A DNA stretch of 19,497 bases, from the NCBI GenBank assembly GCA_964639665.1, contig CAZXEU010000177.1, positions 1 to 19,497 of the forward strand, read 5' to 3'. A program made the translations under genes and the position numbers. The stretch is from CAZXEU01 sp964639665 (GTDB lineage Bacteria > Bacteroidota > Rhodothermia > Rhodothermales > Bin80). Positions 1-8,110 of this stretch are shown here, one piece after another (the first letter of the stretch is position 1; each line of letters begins with the position of its first letter). The notes beneath the pieces were generated by a model. That model searched no databases. It was given only the letters and a program-made list of their open reading frames with translations, and was not told the DNA's origin.

Positions 1-516
1 GCTACGGACTTTCCGAACCCTTGAGCCGTGCCCACAATCGAAGCACCAGCGGAGAAATCTGCTTCGGGGCACGGCAGCGACGGGCAACGGGGGCGATCTG
101 GGCGTGCGGGCACAAGCAAGCCTTGTCGGGCCACGGGTGCCCTAGCGCCTGCCCCTTTTTGTACCGCTTGTGCGGTCTGGTTTAGTATCACGACTCGCCT
201 GGTTCGGGAGACGATCAGATAGCGCGCTTCGATACGGTTGGAATGAACGGGTCATCCGTGGGCCGGGCGATGTCTTACGCCAAGGGATTGGTGGCATGCT
301 GTAAAGAATGGCTACCCACGGGTCCGCGCGTCGAGACAGTAATAGGCTGCTCCGTGTCCACTGGACGGTTCGTTGTCACCGCGAAGCGGGGGATCCGGAT
401 ACACGTTGCGGGCATTGTAACCGTAACGCGTTGCAGTCAGCCGAATGCACGCCGTGACGCGCTTCCGGAATCCTGAAGTCTGGCGCATTTTGCGGCCGGC
501 CCACGTTCAACCGCAC
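1..516. other. No supported gene; upstream non-coding region
   Basis: This stretch holds no coding region I can support. Two short open frames (28-222 and 243-476, plus strand) have no recognisable domain, signal peptide or membrane segment. They are rich in Arg, Gly, Ser and Cys, as chance frames in GC-rich DNA tend to be. I found no long minus-strand frame. A GGTTCG-containing patch near 173-238 looks faintly tRNA-like but does not fold into a cloverleaf. The far left edge may belong to the regulatory or 3' region of a neighbour outside the window. Confidence 0.55.
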
Positions 517-545
517 TTGATAACGTTCGGTGTTTTCGGTAATGT
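517..545 (+). promoter_or_regulatory. Candidate promoter of the receptor operon
   Basis: TTGATA at 517-522 and TAATGT at 540-545 are separated by exactly 17 nt, fitting a -35/-10 pair. The downstream element read as TAATGTTG (540-547) also resembles the Bacteroidota -7 element TAnnTTTG with one mismatch. The predicted transcription start would be near 552, inside the palindrome at 545-562. The same arrangement, including the preceding CAC, recurs before the gene at 10865, which raises confidence over a single hexamer match. Confidence 0.55.
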
Positions 546-562
546 TGTATGACATAATACAA
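545..562. promoter_or_regulatory. Candidate GntR-family operator, copy 1
   Basis: The 18-base site TTGTATGACATAATACAA has perfect 6-bp inverted arms (TTGTAT/ATACAA) around a 6-nt centre. Seven of its nine symmetric pairs match. It overlaps the last base of the -10-like hexamer and covers the predicted transcription start, where a bound repressor would block initiation. Copy 2 at 10800-10817 shares TTGTATnACATnATAC. The embedded TGTATnACA resembles the short pseudo-palindromes bound by FadR-type GntR regulators, one of which is encoded at 17786-18535. That pairing of site and protein is inference. Confidence 0.6.
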
Positions 563-567
563 ATCGA

Positions 568-3402
568 ATGATCCTCATCCTAAGGAAGCGGGCAAACATG
601 CTCGTCGCACTGGTGCTTGTTGCAGGCGCGGTTCTGACCCCTGGTCAGCTGCGCGCCCAGTCCGGCAAGATTACCGGCATCGTAACGGATGCATCGGGCG
701 AATCGATGCCCAGCGTAAACGTGATCATTGAAGGCACCACGCGCGGGGCTTCGACGGATACCGACGGACGTTATTTCATTTTGAATGTGGAGCCGGGCAC
801 TTACAGCTTGCGCGCGTCTTTTGTCGGGTTCGCGGCCGTGACACAGTCCGAAGTAGTAGTCAACATCAATCGCACCGCCACCGTGGACTTCGTGCTCGAA
901 GAGGCAAGCGTGGAAGGACAGGAGGTGCTGGTGATTGCGACTCGTCCCGATGTGGAAGCGGACCAGACAGCCACACTGGAGATCATCCGCCCGGAGGATG
1001 TGGAGCAGATTGCGGGCGTGACGGACCTGTCTGGGGTCCTCGGGCTTCAGGCCGAGGTTAACGACGGTCACTTCAGGGGAGGGAGGTCCAACGAGGAATT
1101 GTACGTGCTGGCAGGCATGGGGATCGTCAATCCCCTGAATTCGTCCCGGTCCTTTACCCCCATGCTCAGCGCGGTGGAGGAAGTGGAGGTGATCACGAGC
1201 GGCTTCTCCGCCGAGTATGGCAATGCCATGAGCGGCGTGATCAACATTTCGACCAAGGAAGGTGGGCCCGTATGGAGCAGCCGTGCCGAGGTTAGGACAC
1301 GATTGCCGCAGTACAAGCATTTTGGCGGGAGTGTGTTCGATCCGGCCACCAATCCGTACATCCGCTTGATGGACAGGTTGGATTGGTGGAAGGCTCCAGA
1401 CCCCGAGAACGACGACAAGCCACGGTGGCAGGGCGCCGTTGGACGCGGATTCGGCTCCCGGGTGGACCCGGAAGAGGGTGCCCAGCTCGCCTACGACTTG
1501 TGGCGGCGGACGCACCGCGATATCGGATACGAATACAATAACAAGTGGGATGGCCTTCTAGATTTCACGCTTGGCGGTCCCTTGTCGGAGCGGAGCCGCT
1601 TGTTTGTCGCCACGCAGCTTTCCCGCGTTTGGCCCATGCTTCCTACGCCGGACGCCGACAGGCAGGCGCAGGTGATGGCCAACTTGGTGTTTAAGCCATC
1701 GCCCGGGGTCAAGCTGAAGGTCAGCGGCCTCTTTGGCAGTATCTATCAGCAGGAGCTGAGCTACTCCGCTGGCGGATTTTATCGGTGGGTGTACGATCGC
1801 GTGATCGGCGCCAACAAGGTGCTGGATCGCAGCGCGGGGCTCGGTCTTGTCTATTCACACGTGCTCAGCGACCGGACCTACTACGAGCTGACGCTCAACG
1901 GAATGCATACGAGGCTTGACGAGGGCGTGGACGTGATTTCCCCGGACCGGTTTCGCGATGACATCTATGACCGCGCCGTTTGGGAACGACTGTATTGGGA
2001 GGACGGGTTTCGCACGGGCGTGATGGATGACGACTTCTTCAATGAGAGGTCGTGGACCTATTCCGCGGTCGGATTCATCACGAGCCAGGTTTCTAACAAT
2101 CACCAGATAAAGGCGGGGCTGCAGGGTAACCTGTACAACATAGATGTAGAGAACCGGCTTAACCATTCGTCGCAGTCCAGCGCCCTGCGGGAATACTATG
2201 ATGCGAGGCCGTATGAAGGCGCGGTCTATGTACAAGACAAGATGGAATTCGAGGGCATGGTCGCCAACGTGGGACTCCGTCTCGATTTCTATGACCAGAA
2301 CACGGAATACTACGCAGACACGTTTTCTCCATTTCGGGACCCTGACAACCCGGCGGTGATCAGCGAGGCGTCTGCCGCCACGTCAGAGACCCCTATCGTC
2401 GCCCGTCTTCAGCCGCGGCTTGGCTTTTCATTTCCCATCAGCGAGCGGGCCGTTTTTCATCTCAACTATGGCAGCTACCTGAAGCGTCCGGGCCTTGAGA
2501 GCCTCATTGGCCGACGGACTACGCTGTTCAATGACAACCTGGGCACATTCGAGCCTCGGCGCCTGGGAAACCCTCTCCTGAAGCCTGAGGAGACAAAGAG
2601 CTACGATGTAGGTCTGGTGCTGGGCGTTGCGCGGGGCTTCACGCTTGACGTCAGTGGCTACTACAAGGATGTCAAGAACCTGATTCAGCGCGTGGTCTAC
2701 ATTGATTCCAACGACAACCTCTACGAGACGCTGGGCAACAGGGATTATGCTAACATACGTGGCTTCAGCCTGCGGCTGAACAAGCGCCAGGGTCTGGTTT
2801 CCGGATCTGTCAGGTATCATTTCTCCGTTGCAACTGGAAAGAATTCGACTCCTACCGGTCGGAGCCCGATCATAGACGAGACCAACGAACAGACGCAGCC
2901 GCCCAGTCCGCGTGACATCCTGCTCAACTACGACCGGCGCCATGCATTCGTGTTTGTGGCGGGCATCAATTTGCCTGGCACATGGGGCCCGCGCATTGCC
3001 GGAGCGCATCCGCTCGGACGCCTTAGAATCAACTTTCTACAGGACAGCCGCAGCGGCAGACCCTATACGCCGAGCGAACTCCTGGGAGACAATTTCGCCA
3101 AGCTGAATACGCTCCGGGCGCCGTGGGAGCACAATACGGATCTGAAGGTGACGAAGGGCATCCGGGCCGGAGCGTCGCAACTGGATGTATTTGTCGAAGT
3201 CTTCAATCTCTTCAACGCGCGGATTCTCGACTATAACCGCGTTTTCCTGGACTCCGAGACGCTTCGGCGCTATGAGGAAGGGCGCGACATCGAATACGCG
3301 CTTCCGGATAGCAACAACCCCGACTTTGCTGCCCTTCAGACCTTCCGCATTTACGACAATGTCCCCCGGTCCGTCCGCTTTGGTCTCGTTGTCAACATTT
3401 AG
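568..3402 (+). CDS. SusC-like TonB-dependent outer-membrane receptor
   Basis: 944 residues. Residues 1-31 form a signal peptide ending LRAQ. Residues about 33-112 are a carboxypeptidase-regulatory-like beta domain (GKITGIVTDASG, then DTDGRYFILNVEPGTY). A TonB-box-like segment follows (EVLVIATRPDVE, about 119-130), then the plug with FRGGRSNEELYVL and AEYGNAMSGVINISTKEGG, and a long 22-strand-type barrel to the C-terminus (SVRFGLVVNI). The family imports oligosaccharides or other ligands across the outer membrane using TonB energy. The lyases encoded downstream suggest alginate-derived oligosaccharides, which is inference. It is first in its operon, directly after the promoter/operator at 517-562, and the next gene begins 11 nt after its stop. 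No SusD follows. The usual 'DG' of the plug motif reads 'AG' here (LYVLAGMGIVNPL). Confidence 0.9.
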   Translation: MILILRKRANMLVALVLVAGAVLTPGQLRAQSGKITGIVTDASGESMPSVNVIIEGTTRGASTDTDGRYFILNVEPGTYSLRASFVGFAAVTQSEVVVNINRTATVDFVLEEASVEGQEVLVIATRPDVEADQTATLEIIRPEDVEQIAGVTDLSGVLGLQAEVNDGHFRGGRSNEELYVLAGMGIVNPLNSSRSFTPMLSAVEEVEVITSGFSAEYGNAMSGVINISTKEGGPVWSSRAEVRTRLPQYKHFGGSVFDPATNPYIRLMDRLDWWKAPDPENDDKPRWQGAVGRGFGSRVDPEEGAQLAYDLWRRTHRDIGYEYNNKWDGLLDFTLGGPLSERSRLFVATQLSRVWPMLPTPDADRQAQVMANLVFKPSPGVKLKVSGLFGSIYQQELSYSAGGFYRWVYDRVIGANKVLDRSAGLGLVYSHVLSDRTYYELTLNGMHTRLDEGVDVISPDRFRDDIYDRAVWERLYWEDGFRTGVMDDDFFNERSWTYSAVGFITSQVSNNHQIKAGLQGNLYNIDVENRLNHSSQSSALREYYDARPYEGAVYVQDKMEFEGMVANVGLRLDFYDQNTEYYADTFSPFRDPDNPAVISEASAATSETPIVARLQPRLGFSFPISERAVFHLNYGSYLKRPGLESLIGRRTTLFNDNLGTFEPRRLGNPLLKPEETKSYDVGLVLGVARGFTLDVSGYYKDVKNLIQRVVYIDSNDNLYETLGNRDYANIRGFSLRLNKRQGLVSGSVRYHFSVATGKNSTPTGRSPIIDETNEQTQPPSPRDILLNYDRRHAFVFVAGINLPGTWGPRIAGAHPLGRLRINFLQDSRSGRPYTPSELLGDNFAKLNTLRAPWEHNTDLKVTKGIRAGASQLDVFVEVFNLFNARILDYNRVFLDSETLRRYEEGRDIEYALPDSNNPDFAALQTFRIYDNVPRSVRFGLVVNI
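582..588 (+). promoter_or_regulatory. Possible ribosome binding site for an internal receptor start
   Basis: AAGGAAG lies 9 nt before the ATG at 598, which is codon 11 of the receptor frame. The ATG at 568 has no purine-rich site before it, and the predicted leader would be only about 16 nt. Starting at 598 would give a signal peptide lacking the positively charged n-region (Arg-Lys-Arg) seen when translation starts at 568. The two cues conflict; I kept 568. Confidence 0.3.
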
Positions 3403-3412
3403 GTCCGCCGTG

Positions 3413-5653
3413 ATGCCCCGACTACTTGTCCTTATGATGATTGTGCTGGTCACCGCACAGGCGGCAGATGCGCAGGTGTTGCGGGACAAGCGCGTGCACC
3501 GGCGCGGCATGCTGCACGAGACCGTGTACAATACGGGAGAAATCGGGCGCAAGTGGCACTATCGTGATCACGATATCTCGCTCGATCCGCTAATGGAGTG
3601 GCCGGGCAATTCTGCTACAGTGATTGACGGACTGCAGTACAGCGGCCAGCACAACATCATAGGCGGCGGGATTTCGATCGCCGCTTCGTACAGCGGAACG
3701 AACATTTTCGACCTCAACCAGCGCCTGTTTTCGTTTGGCGGATCATCCGGACAGCACGTGCCAATTACGGTGGCCGGCGTTTACTCTTTTCCGATTTCCA
3801 TCGAGCGCTTCGAGAATTATCCACTCGCGGAGGACGGCAGCCTGAACCCTGCCTACGATCCCGACGAGGCCGAGGAGATCATCCTGGCGCGATGGGCCAC
3901 AAACACGGGCATTACGGTAACGCGTACCACCCGGGCCTGGAGCTACCCGGACTACGATGACTTCATCATCTTTGAATACACGTTTGAAAACACCGGTGAC
4001 ACGGACGGTGATGAGGTAGCAGACAATAACGAGACGCTGTACGAGGTCCTCTTCGGATTCCACTATGGTGTTGCCCCTTCGATGCTGGGTTTCCAGCGGT
4101 GGTACGGCACATGGGAATACGACTTCATGTACAAGAACGACCTGCGCGGCTATTTCGACCGGCACCGCTGGCTGCGATATGTCGTCAACATTGGCAACGG
4201 CGTTGACTCTGACTTCGCGGCGGCGGGAAAGCCCGATCCAAAGTACTTCGATGCGTTCGCGTCCACGGGTGAGCAGGGAGGTGGCCTCATGTCGCCGCAG
4301 GCCCCCGGTATTCAGCTCCTTTTCTATGACAGGCATAACCTGGCGACCGTGGGCAATACGTTCGCGCTGGACAGTCGCGTGGCCAGCGACCGCATGTTTG
4401 ATACCGACAGCACGCTCAAGCAGCCATTCATGAACAAGGTTGAGAGCGGCAATTCGCGCGAAGACAAGATGCGACCGAAGCTGGTCCCGTATACGCGCTG
4501 GAGCGGCACGTATACACCGTACCGGGAACAGGTCTTTCCGCCGCCACCCGGCACCAAGGACCCGGATTCCCTGCGCTGGACCGGGCGCGGAGCCTTCAAC
4601 TTTCGCCAGTCCTACAAGGCCGTTGGCCACCACATCGTATTCGGACCCTACATTCTGGAGCCCGGAGAGAAGGTGGAGTTTGCACTGGCCGAGGTAGTTG
4701 GCTTCGGAGCCGTGGAGGGACCCGGCGAGTGGGACGAGGGAGGAGGACTGGGAGAGGTAATCGATGAGCAGATGCCGTGGCACGAAGTCCCTCACTTTGC
4801 AGACCGGGTAATTGACCCTTCTTCCGGGCAAACGCTTAGCAATAACTACATCGCCGAATACGGCTATCCTGACTACGTCAATTCCGACGTGCGTACGGTG
4901 AAGGATGTAGCGGACATGGCCTACCACGCTTACACTGGCAACGAACCGGTGCCGCCGTACTGGCCCGAAGCCAATCCCCGGGACGGCGTGTATCAGATCC
5001 CCTTGCCACCGCCGGCGCCCGTACTCTTTATAACCAACAATGACCGGGCAAACTCGGTACTGCGGTGGGGGCGAGCACAGGAAGATTTCTCGCATCCGCG
5101 ATTGACCGGAGGCGTTTCCACGTACCGGGTATACAAGTCGCAGGCGGCCATCGGTCCGTGGAGTCTGTTGGCGGACGTATCCGTCGGAAGCCCGGAGTTC
5201 CTAACGGAAGACGGCATGTACGAAGTGGTAGACGCGCAGACCACCGTCGGCGAGTCACAATGGTATGCCGTGACATCGGTGGATGCCTCGGGCAATGAAA
5301 GCGGCAAGACCAACCTGTCGCACGTGACGTCGGAACTCGGCCCCGTGGACGTGCTGACAGAGGTGCACGCCGTGCCGAATCCCTTCTACCTTAACAGCGG
5401 CTTCTCAAGCGGCGGTGCCGGATCAGCCGCGCAGCAAATCGGCTTTTATGGACTCCCCGAGCGCGCCACGATTGAGATCTACTCTTACAGCGGCCAGCTC
5501 GTGGAGACCATCGAGCACAATGCGTCGCAGTACTCAACTCCATGGTTCCAGGTGACGCGCAACGACCAGGAGATTGCCTCCGGCGTATACTTCTTCGTGG
5601 TTCGTACGCCCGATGGCGACACTTTCAGGGGCAAGTTCGTGGTGATCAAATGA
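3413..5653 (+). CDS. Secreted FN3-like protein with T9SS-type sorting domain, likely receptor partner
   Basis: 746 residues from the ATG at 3413. The frame is open back to 3185, but only 3413 gives a signal peptide (MPRLLVLMMIVLVTAQAADAQ) and avoids overlapping the receptor gene. Residues about 24-530 form a large domain I cannot name, rich in aromatics and Asp (for example WSYPDYDDFIIFEYTFENTG). Residues about 532-640 look like a fibronectin-III fold (VLRWGRAQE, TYRVYKS, WYAVTSVDASGNES). From about 645 there is a C-terminal sorting-type domain: AVPNPFYLNSG, IEIYSYSGQLVETI, ASGVYFFVV and a final GKFVVIK. It sits where SusD would normally be, between the receptor and two barrels, and its stop overlaps the next start (ATGA). 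A ligand-binding or surface-tethering role with the receptor is inference. Confidence 0.75.
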   Translation: MPRLLVLMMIVLVTAQAADAQVLRDKRVHRRGMLHETVYNTGEIGRKWHYRDHDISLDPLMEWPGNSATVIDGLQYSGQHNIIGGGISIAASYSGTNIFDLNQRLFSFGGSSGQHVPITVAGVYSFPISIERFENYPLAEDGSLNPAYDPDEAEEIILARWATNTGITVTRTTRAWSYPDYDDFIIFEYTFENTGDTDGDEVADNNETLYEVLFGFHYGVAPSMLGFQRWYGTWEYDFMYKNDLRGYFDRHRWLRYVVNIGNGVDSDFAAAGKPDPKYFDAFASTGEQGGGLMSPQAPGIQLLFYDRHNLATVGNTFALDSRVASDRMFDTDSTLKQPFMNKVESGNSREDKMRPKLVPYTRWSGTYTPYREQVFPPPPGTKDPDSLRWTGRGAFNFRQSYKAVGHHIVFGPYILEPGEKVEFALAEVVGFGAVEGPGEWDEGGGLGEVIDEQMPWHEVPHFADRVIDPSSGQTLSNNYIAEYGYPDYVNSDVRTVKDVADMAYHAYTGNEPVPPYWPEANPRDGVYQIPLPPPAPVLFITNNDRANSVLRWGRAQEDFSHPRLTGGVSTYRVYKSQAAIGPWSLLADVSVGSPEFLTEDGMYEVVDAQTTVGESQWYAVTSVDASGNESGKTNLSHVTSELGPVDVLTEVHAVPNPFYLNSGFSSGGAGSAAQQIGFYGLPERATIEIYSYSGQLVETIEHNASQYSTPWFQVTRNDQEIASGVYFFVVRTPDGDTFRGKFVVIK

Positions 5654-6651
5654 CACGGCACGTGAAGCCAGCAGCATGTCTGGCGGTGCTGCTCCTCGCA
5701 GCGGCCTTCACACCTGCGACGCAAGCCCAGAAAGTGGGTACGTCCTCCATGCAGTTTCTGAGCGTGGCCCCGGACGCTCGAGCGATGGGTGTTGGTACGG
5801 CATACAGCGCCATGGCGGCGGGTGCGCGCGCCCTGTACTGGAATCCGGCCGGACTTACGCGCACGGCAGGTCACAGTCTCGCCATTGACCGCGTCGACTG
5901 GTTTCTGGACGCAGCCCATTACGGCATGGCGTACGGCCTGCACCTGGGCCGATGGGGCCACGCGGGAGTCCACGTTTATCTGGCTGACATGGGCGATTTC
6001 CAGGAAACGCGGGTGGACCACCTGGGCTTTGTGGATCAGGGAGGAACACAGGTGTACAATCCGGGCCTGACCGGTACGACATTTTCCCTGCAGAGCTGGG
6101 TGGTGGGCCTTTCGTTTGCCCGCAGCTTCACCGACCGCTTTTCTGCCGGGTTGACGGCCAAGATGGCACGCGAGGACCTTTGGCTGGCGTCCGACAATGC
6201 GCTGCTATTTGATTTTGGCATGACGTACGAAACGGGATATCGCTCGTTGCGCCTGGGAGCCTCGGTAATGAATTTCGGCGCACCTGTCTCATTCGGTGAA
6301 GACGCCTATCCCGTGCCTCTATTGTTCCGCATCGGCGGCGCGGTGGACGTGATTGGTGTTTCGGGTCTCATCCCGGTTCACGAGGCCAATCGGGTGACGG
6401 CCACATTTGACCTGGTTCAACCCAACGATTACGACCAGCAGTGGGCGGCAGGTCTGGAGTATGCCTTCTTAGGACGCATATCCCTTCGGGCCGGCTACCA
6501 GCACAATTTCGATATCGCCTCCTTCAGTTTCGGAGGCGGCGTATTCCAGCCGCTGGGACGGTTGGGGGTGGCCTTCGATTACTCCTACAGCAGCATGGCG
6601 GAGGCATTTGGGGCTGTGCACCGACTCGGCCTGACCCTATCGAGAGACTGA
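5650..6651 (+). CDS. PorV/UPF0164-family outer-membrane beta-barrel protein
   Basis: 333 residues from the ATG at 5650, which overlaps the upstream stop as ATGA, a sign of translational coupling. The frame stays open to 5542, but only this start gives a signal peptide (LAVLLLAAAFTPATQAQ). The N-terminal signature of PorV/PorQ-type FadL-like barrels is clear: SSMQFLSVAPDARAMGVG followed by ALYWNPAGLTR at about residues 58-68. The rest is alternating barrel strands (YGMAYGLHLGRWGHAGVHVYL, LRAGYQHNFDIASFSFGGGV) ending in the closing strand VHRLGLTLSRD. PorV is known as the outer-membrane shuttle of type IX secretion, while other family members are uncharacterised. In this operon it could service the sorting-domain proteins or help the receptor; the sequence does not decide. 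Confidence 0.8.
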   Translation: MTRHVKPAACLAVLLLAAAFTPATQAQKVGTSSMQFLSVAPDARAMGVGTAYSAMAAGARALYWNPAGLTRTAGHSLAIDRVDWFLDAAHYGMAYGLHLGRWGHAGVHVYLADMGDFQETRVDHLGFVDQGGTQVYNPGLTGTTFSLQSWVVGLSFARSFTDRFSAGLTAKMAREDLWLASDNALLFDFGMTYETGYRSLRLGASVMNFGAPVSFGEDAYPVPLLFRIGGAVDVIGVSGLIPVHEANRVTATFDLVQPNDYDQQWAAGLEYAFLGRISLRAGYQHNFDIASFSFGGGVFQPLGRLGVAFDYSYSSMAEAFGAVHRLGLTLSRD

Positions 6652-6662
6652 CGCCGCTGCTG

Positions 6663-8060
6663 ATGCTCCGTCGATTACCGCTGCTACTCGTCTTCCTGCC
6701 CGCGGCTGTTCAGGGACAGGGGGTAATGCAGCCGCTGACCATTCATGGCCTGGAGCAGCAGCATGCGTCTGCTGTTCGTGCCAGGGGCATGGGGGCGGTC
6801 TTTGCTGCGATGCCCGGAACAGCCGAATCCACCGTGCTCAATCCGGCGAGTCTGGCCAGCCTGGAGCGCCCGGCAGTCTCCACCAATGCCATGTGGCTGA
6901 AAACGGACTGGGCGGAGACGCAGCACTGGAATCCCAACCGCTACTACGCCGGATTGTCCCTCTATTTCTCGGATCCCGACGACTATCGCAGCGAGCCGCT
7001 TTCGAGGCCTGACTGGACTTTTGATCAGAGTCAGTTCCAGTTCGCAGCTGTTGGCGGCGCCCTGCCGGTGAGCATCGGCGACCGGATGTTGGCCGTAGGC
7101 ATTATGGCGCACCAGATTGGCCATCTGGGCAGCTTCGACCGGAATGACAACGTGCTTGAGCCCTACATCGGGCAGTTTCGTCCAGATCCGGTAGAGCGTC
7201 CCAGGCCCGGAGAGGAAATCGAGGTCAGTTGGTCTGCGTTTGAGCGGGAACGCTCGGGGGCGATGCGGGCCATTTCCGTTGCCTTGGCCATGGAGGCATC
7301 GCAACGCTTTCACGTTGGATTGCGGCTGTCCCGATCATGGGGCAATTCAACGGATCGACAGTCCGTCCGGGACATCGGGATGTTCTTCTTGCGGGAAGAT
7401 GCCCATGACTACAGCTATGAACCTGTCCCGGGAATGAATTCATGGTCAGGCTCGTCGGATTTTTCCGGCTGGAACGCGGCCTTGGGATTCCGCTGGGAGC
7501 ACCCGGTGCTCAGTCTAGGGCTCATGTACGAGGTGGCTCACAACGTGAGCCAGACCTTCCGACGGACTGGCATGGTGCAGGCCGCGTCGGAAAATACCGG
7601 CTTTACGGTGGTGGCGCGGGGCGATATTCGCATGCCTGCCCGCCTTACCGCGGGCGTTTTGCTGAGGCCGTCCTCCCGGATTTCGCTGGTTGCCGACTAT
7701 TTTCGGCAGAATTACGAATCGCTCTCGGCGCGCAGCATTGGGTTAGGCGGAGTGCCGGACTGGGGTCTGGCCCGGGGCGTGGGACTCGGCGCCGAGTGGC
7801 AGCCAATTGCCGAGACCTGGATTCGGGCCGGGGTCCGGCGGGATCCGCAGCCGTTTCGTATTGAAGGATTCGGTCTGATCGGACAGACGGCGACCGGCGA
7901 TGCGGCAAGCTTCGGCGTGGGTAGGCGGTTCGGCCAGGTGATGCTCGATACGGCGTATGAATTCCAGCGCCTGCGGTACGAGGACCGGTGGGAGTCCAAT
8001 GTGGATTACAATCGCATTCGACGCCACAATATTCTCCTGGGTGTTAGCTATATCTTTTGA
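6663..8060 (+). CDS. Second PorV/FadL-like outer-membrane barrel protein
   Basis: 465 residues from the ATG at 6663, 11 nt after the previous stop. An upstream extension to 6441 would run through the previous gene and lacks a signal peptide, whereas MLRRLPLLLVFLPAAVQGQ is a good one. Near the N-terminus it repeats the PorV-type pattern in a diverged form: AVRARGMGAVFAAMPGTAES then TVLNPASLASLERP (NPASL instead of NPAGL). The remainder is barrel-like, with many aromatic/alternating strands and the terminal strand RHNILLGVSYIF ending in Phe, as expected for outer-membrane insertion. It is longer than the first copy (465 versus 333), with extra loop sequence around residues 170-270. Function is unknown; it may be an outer-membrane transport or assembly partner of the preceding proteins. 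Confidence 0.7.
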   Translation: MLRRLPLLLVFLPAAVQGQGVMQPLTIHGLEQQHASAVRARGMGAVFAAMPGTAESTVLNPASLASLERPAVSTNAMWLKTDWAETQHWNPNRYYAGLSLYFSDPDDYRSEPLSRPDWTFDQSQFQFAAVGGALPVSIGDRMLAVGIMAHQIGHLGSFDRNDNVLEPYIGQFRPDPVERPRPGEEIEVSWSAFERERSGAMRAISVALAMEASQRFHVGLRLSRSWGNSTDRQSVRDIGMFFLREDAHDYSYEPVPGMNSWSGSSDFSGWNAALGFRWEHPVLSLGLMYEVAHNVSQTFRRTGMVQAASENTGFTVVARGDIRMPARLTAGVLLRPSSRISLVADYFRQNYESLSARSIGLGGVPDWGLARGVGLGAEWQPIAETWIRAGVRRDPQPFRIEGFGLIGQTATGDAASFGVGRRFGQVMLDTAYEFQRLRYEDRWESNVDYNRIRRHNILLGVSYIF

Positions 8061-8110
8061 ATTGTCCGTGCTGGGGAAATAGCCCAGGAAGCAACACTTC
8101 TTGAATCGCG

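Noticed and set aside
173..238. tRNA-like patch with TTTAGTATCACGACTCGCC and GGTTCG
   Set aside because: A partial anticodon-like stem can be drawn, but the stem has a mismatch and no consistent acceptor or T-arm can be formed.
28..476. Two short plus-strand open frames (28-222 and 243-476)
   Set aside because: No domain, signal peptide or membrane segment, and composition typical of chance frames in GC-rich DNA; no start signal supports either.
3185..3412. N-terminal extension of the FN3 protein gene into the receptor gene
   Set aside because: The extension lies out of frame inside the receptor and would bury the signal peptide; similar upstream extensions at 5542-5649 and 6441-6662 were rejected for the same reason.
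3743..5095. 450-codon minus-strand open frame opposite the FN3 protein gene
   Set aside because: It is antisense to a well-supported gene, has no recognisable domain, and long antisense frames are common in such GC-rich genes; the same applies to 580-1515 and 12143-13213.
3413..5653. SusD-like identity for the protein after the receptor
   Set aside because: It lacks the lipoprotein Cys after the signal peptide and the TPR-helical composition of SusD; it is beta-rich with FN3-like and sorting domains.
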